Origin: Dipteris shenzhenensis
Taxonomy: Eukaryota; Polypodiophyta; Polypodiopsida; Gleicheniales
Length of the DNA stretch: 64,000 nt
Assembly (NCBI GenBank): GCA_047967505.1
Contig: CM106538.1
Strand: one strand, 5' to 3'
Part shown: in pieces, positions 59,547 to 64,000 of the stretch
Layout: each line of letters starts with the position of its first letter
Numbering within the stretch: the first letter of the stretch is position 1
Translations under genes and position numbers: made by a program
The notes under the pieces: model-generated
Database searches by the model: none
Told to the model about the DNA's origin: nothing
The model's input: the letters and a program-made list of their open reading frames with translations, nothing else

Positions 59547-60510
59547 TGTTCCTAGGTAAAGCAATAACACACCAGGGAATACAAGCATTACCCGTCTACC
59601 CAATGGAGACTATGATGTTCTAACACCTAGTTTTTCTTGGATGGTGGTAGGTAAGTGGACCTTGACCTTGGAACCTGGACAACCTGATGGATTTAACACC
59701 CTTTTCCAATCTTGTGTACCTATTTCCAATCTTGTGTTCCTATTTCAAACTCAATATGATTATAAATTCTCAAATTTGTTACAATTTTTGCAAACTCTCA
59801 ATTTCCTGCAATTCCCAACTTCGATGTCGTAAATATATGTTTGTACTTGTCTCATATATAACTTTTTATCTAATTGGTGGAATTAATTGTATGGCTCATT
59901 TATTGATGGGACTATTAAATCTAAACACACACACTTCCCCAACAATGAATTACTCTTTTATGTACCCCCCGTGAAATCTCCCCTTTGCACTCTCTTTTTA
60001 ACCATCCCACACACCAAGCATACTAATCCTCCCATACCTCCTCTAATCCCTTCTCAACCCATGCACTCATTCGCTCCTTACTCCACTTGTGACTTAAACT
60101 ATTTTTATTTATCTAACAATCCATAAGGTTGTCTATATTCCTAGGTAAAATGATAACAACCTAAGGAAAACAGGCATTACCTGTCTACCCAAACATAACT
60201 ATGATGTTCTAACACCTAATTTGTTTGGATGGTGGCAGGTAAGTGGACCTTGACCTCAAAACCTGGACTACATGAGGATTCAAAATCTTTTTTCAAATTG
60301 TGTTTGTCAAACTCAATATTATTACAAATTCTTAATTTTGGTGGAAATTTTTGCAAACTCTAGTTGTTGATGTCTCAGATAAAATTTCCTTATGTTTCCC
60401 TTTTTACTTTTTATCCAATTCATGGAATTAATTGTATGGCTCAATTATTGATGGGGCTTTTTAATCTACACACATACTTTTTTTTTTGGGTAATTCACAC
60501 ACACACACAC
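59547..60510. repeat. Two direct copies of an extended repeat, inverted relative to 34465 and 45543
   Basis: 59547-59935 and 60137-60478 share CCTAGGTAAA, CATTACC[C/T]GTCTACCCAA, GATGTTCTAACACCTA, GGATGGTGG[T/C]AGGTAAGTGG and GGAATTAATTGTATGGCTCA. Their first 150 bp are the reverse complement of part of repeat copies A and B (34575-34730). Confidence 0.88.
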
Positions 60511-60512
60511 AT

Positions 60513-60840
60513 GTAAATGAATGCAAAATCTTGCCCATGTTCACGTGAAAACACCGCAAACGGTGTGACCTCATGTCTCACATAAGGTTGCACATGGTAC
60601 ATAAACTACTACATTATGCATAGCAAGGACTAGGTACTATGGAATCCTCAAGAGCACATGGGGCACTGATTGTGACTCGTGAGTATAGAGTAGTGTCTAA
60701 AGATATGCCTTATGCATGCACATGCATACATATCCACATGCATGTGCATCCATATACATAAATATCTTTATACTTATTAATCCTTGCGAAAACAAGAGTT
60801 AGAGGGCAAACATAGACATGACAAAGGCCAACAATTAAGG
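60513..60840. repeat. Dispersed repeat pair, second copy
   Basis: Direct repeat of 56238-56558. It follows immediately after the second 59.5-60.5 kb repeat, so the two families may be parts of one larger element. Confidence 0.85.
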
Positions 60841-61482
60841 AGAAAGCTCATCAAAAGATTAGTGAAGCTAATCTCTTGCAAAGATTGCAATTTTTATTGT
60901 AGTCTCTCTAGAAGCAAAAAAACTTTGGAGATTCTGGATATACCATTAAAAAATCTATACTTACCCTCCAAGGCTTTGGCTTAGTCGTTTGAGCACAATC
61001 TTCAAGTCACGAATTCAAATCTTGGAGGGCAGGCCTGGTGTCCTAGCTTGCGGATGGGTGTGTGTGAGTTAACCATGATTGTGGATCCTGTGCCCTCCGA
61101 GGGGTGCCCTTCGATAGAACCATGAGTGGGTGAGTGTAGTTATGTTATGTGGGACAAATTTTGCAAATGCTGCTCCACTTTCACACATGGCCATTACTAC
61201 CCTCTTAACCATTGCATCCCACATTATTTTGCCATTTGGATGGGTGGGTGGTTGCAATTGCTTGTAAGGGCAAATCTTTGAATCATATTGTTGAAAAGCT
61301 ACCCTATATCTCTCAATCTACATAGTCTCTAACACACATGCACATATGTTGGCAAACATATGACTAGCCACCAATATCCAGCCCCACCAATTAAAAGCCT
61401 TTATAGTAGCCTAAGGGGTACAGGTTATATGCTAGCCAAGTGACCTACCACATGGTTCACCCATAAGTGGAGGTATTATTGT

Positions 61483-61516
<34 letters not shown>

Positions 61517-63220
61517 GGAAGGCAATCGATGGTGCAAAATTCTGGTGAACTTGTCTGATGTCCAATCATTTTGACATAAAATTTGTCGATTAGCCTTCAA
61601 GGGAGGGAGAGGATGCTCATGAGCAACATCATGAGCATCATCGAGAAGCGAAAAAAAGAGGGGAGGTTGACGAAGGAAGGAGGAAAAGTGAGGATGCCCA
61701 TCACGATGATGATGCTGATGATGATGAATGATTTTTTACTTCATCATCGTCATCTTCATCTTCATTTTCTATCACCTTTTCTGCTCCATCGCCACCTTTT
61801 CAGCCTTCTTCTTCAACTTCACCATCTTCATTCATCTTCATCTTCATCTCCTCTGCTCTCCTCTACCTCCCTCCCCTTCCCTTTCTCCTTCTACGAATCT
61901 GCCCATTTGCCACCTTCCCAGATTTCTCTCTGCTCTCTAGCTCAACTTCTTCCTTTCCATCCTCTTCCCCCTTGGTGGCAACTCGCCCACCTCTCAACTC
62001 CCCCGCCCTCGATCTCCAACACCTTTCTTCTCCTCCTCAAGCCTTCGTCTCTCCTCTTCCTTCCGATTTAGCGATCTGGGTCCCTCAATTCCTTCACTCT
62101 TTCATCGCCAGAACCATCCCGGCCTCTTGGGTGGACTCACTTACAAAGCTTTTTCGAGTGTCGCTTCGAAAGGTGATGTCTCACTGAGTCCGCTGTGCAC
62201 CCGTTACAGCCGTATCATGACTAAGAGTTCCAGTTCAGGGACCTTCTTAGATTGTTCCAGCTATAGGCTTGTCTTAACGAAACTAGAGTTTCTTCAAGAG
62301 TATGGATTACGTCATGAAAGCGTCATCAACTAGACCTGAAGTTCCGCTTTGAACAACTTAATTGACAAGCTCAACATCTCCATAATGTGATCTGCTTTTC
62401 TTTTCTTTCCCTCAATCGCATGTAATACCACCCTTCCAGCCCGTTAAGGTGAGAGCAAGGCGGCCCCCTAGGGAGACAGAGTGAAGCAAAATTTCTGGAG
62501 ACACTTTAAAACTAATTTAGTAGCGATACGTGGCTGCCGATACACACTGAAAGGAAAATTTGTTGCTTGTCTGCTGCGCAAAACTATGTGCAAGTTGCAT
62601 CTCACATTTTAAAAACTTCTTTCCATTCATTTCATGTTTGAAAGATGGATTTAAAATGAAGTCACAAGCGTGCAGGAAATGTCTGTCCTTCTTGCATACA
62701 TGTTTACCTTTTCCTTATGTTTGACAAGGCGATTATATAGCAGGCCAGAAGCTCCTTAACAGGGTCTTGAGCAAGTGGTTAATCTGGCACAATGAGATGA
62801 CTGGAAAGGTTGGGGTTGGCACTTCATAACCATAAGGGTCTGGAGTCTTTGGAGATTAGAAGAACCAAACGACAAAGCAAAGGACTTACAGCAGCGGCAG
62901 ACAAGGCAGGGGGTGCTTTGAGATTGAAGAGAGTGCTGGATTCGTGACAGAGATATAACAGCTAGACAGTTGGACACATTTCAAGCTTTGCATTTGTTCT
63001 ACATCTTGAAAGCGGACATTTGCTGGAGCACTGGTCTAGATGTGGTTGATGGACTGAACGGCATGGCAAGCACCTGACAAGTGAGAGGATTTGAATACTT
63101 TTGACCGCATTTTGGACAAAGTGGTATCAATGGTGAGCATCAGGAAGCGGCGACATGTTGGCATACTAGGTACTGTAATACATACTGCAAGTGGTGGGCA
63201 TGCCTATTTAATTCCACGTT

Positions 63221-63274
<54 letters not shown>

Positions 63275-64000
63275 TGATTTTGATTCGATTTAATGTCCAT
63301 TGGACACCCAACAAGATCTATTTGACAGCAGTGATAACACCTCAACAAAGTGCAGTCTACAAAGAGCTTGCGTAGTGACATAATCCACATGTCATGTCCT
63401 AAGATTTCTTGCCAGATCCAAAACTTACCTGGTACACTGTCAGTACTCAGGTAGATCACCTGTTTGACTGGTGGTTCAAAAGAGACCTGCTTCTTTTGTT
63501 GCATACAAGTATATGCTAGCCGTGTGGTTTTGTCTCCTACTTTACTTTGCTCAAAGGCTACATACCCCCTATTTGGGATGGGGTGTGCTTCTATTGCTAT
63601 TACCACCAGTAAGGATACTATTACTGACAGTAATAAGAATAGTACCAGCAGTACTAATAATATCACTGGCAGTAATACTTCCGCCTGCGACAACTATAAA
63701 GCAAGTTCACTGGACCATTTTTACTGCTTTGGTTCGAGAGGTGATTTTCCTCTCTTATCTTAAGCCCATTTGCCCATTTCCCTTGCTTCCATAACCCTCT
63801 TGATACCTTCTTTCCGCAGTTCAATTTGTGAAAGTGTTAAGATCTTCATTAATGTGATGATTGGGGTCCCTTTGAGGCTTGCCCTCTTCATGAGGACCTC
63901 CTATCTTGCTGAGGCATGCTTAAACTTGGTCAGTGTCTTCTCCTATGTGTCATCCTTTCCCACTCTCCATGCATTCTCAATGTGGGTTTAATCCACCCCA
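60841..64000. other. Noncoding or unassigned sequence with simple repeats
   Basis: Simple repeats include (GA)n at 61485-61512, GATGAT/CATCATC stretches at 61700-61860 that are partly self-complementary, a compound (TG)n-(AG)n run at 63221-63270, and AGTA/GTAATA-rich words at 63600-63680. A frame at 61972-62187 (MVATRPPLNSPALDLQHLSS onward), preceded by a long serine/proline-rich plus-strand frame and ending before GTGATG, could be a first exon. There is no domain to support it and no partner exon that I can see. Confidence 0.45.
63221..63270. repeat. Compound (TG)n-(AG)n microsatellite
   Basis: TG 63221-63238 passes directly into AG 63239-63270, the same compound design as at 32415-32489 and 42654-42700. 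Confidence 0.97.

Noticed and set aside
61583-62071. Histidine, serine and leucine-rich plus-strand frame
   Set aside because: Produced by CATCATC/CTTCTC simple sequence; no domain, no supporting exon structure.
63208-63693. Minus-strand 161-codon frame with a hydrophobic start
   Set aside because: The hydrophobic part comes from AGTA/GTAATA simple repeats and the C-terminus from the AG/TG microsatellite; no recognised domain.

Overview
The window looks like nuclear DNA from a land plant with a large, transposon-filled genome. The evidence is plant-type Ty1/copia elements, En/Spm (CACTA) transposons with TNP2 domains, L1-type LINEs, plant-style GT-AG introns, and one five-exon GDSL esterase/lipase gene. 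Species cannot be read from the sequence. A possible Penelope-like remnant and an unfamiliar transposase-like gene would fit a fern, gymnosperm or other non-model lineage, but that is inference.

Layout. 1-6193: a young Tork/Tnt1-like copia element, cut at its 5' LTR by the window edge, whose LTR stretches differ at 1 of 128 sites although its coding frames are broken. It inserted into the last exon of an older minus-strand multi-exon gene (about 6194-10549) that is itself decayed, looks transposase-like, and has a short TG...CA direct-repeat element in an intron. 10.5-14.5 kb: noncoding DNA dominated by three 604-bp tandem units (11391-13199). About 15.06-19.76 kb: a degenerate CACTA element abutting a copia pol remnant (19.8-21.4 kb). 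22082-30276: a complete CACTA element with CACTAC ends, a perfect 3-bp target duplication (TGG), palindromic subterminal repeats, a minus-strand TNPA-like gene and a plus-strand TNP2 gene, separated by a 2-kb hairpin-rich minisatellite. 31373-33100 (minus): an intact GDSL esterase/lipase gene of 355 residues, the only convincing functional host gene.

34.4-36.5 kb: repeat family with recurrent CCATATAGGAGGCAT-like motifs. 36.5-38.5 kb (minus): truncated copia gag-pol. 39.96-42.7 kb: a 5'-truncated LINE seated in a (TG)n tract and split by a small terminal-inverted-repeat element. 43.3-45.1 kb (minus): unfamiliar decayed coding sequence, possibly Penelope-like. 45.5-47.9 kb: a second copy of the 34.5-kb repeat and a copia RNase H scrap. 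48.3-51.85 kb: a second LINE ending in poly(A). 51.9-64 kb: mostly AT-rich or CT-rich noncoding DNA with several dispersed repeat pairs and microsatellites.

The genes do not form a pathway. Apart from the GDSL gene, the window is a record of nested insertions. The most distinctive objects are the divergent CACTA element with its internal hexamer hairpin array, the small TIR element with two copies in the window, and the unclassified minus-strand gene at 6.2-10.5 kb.
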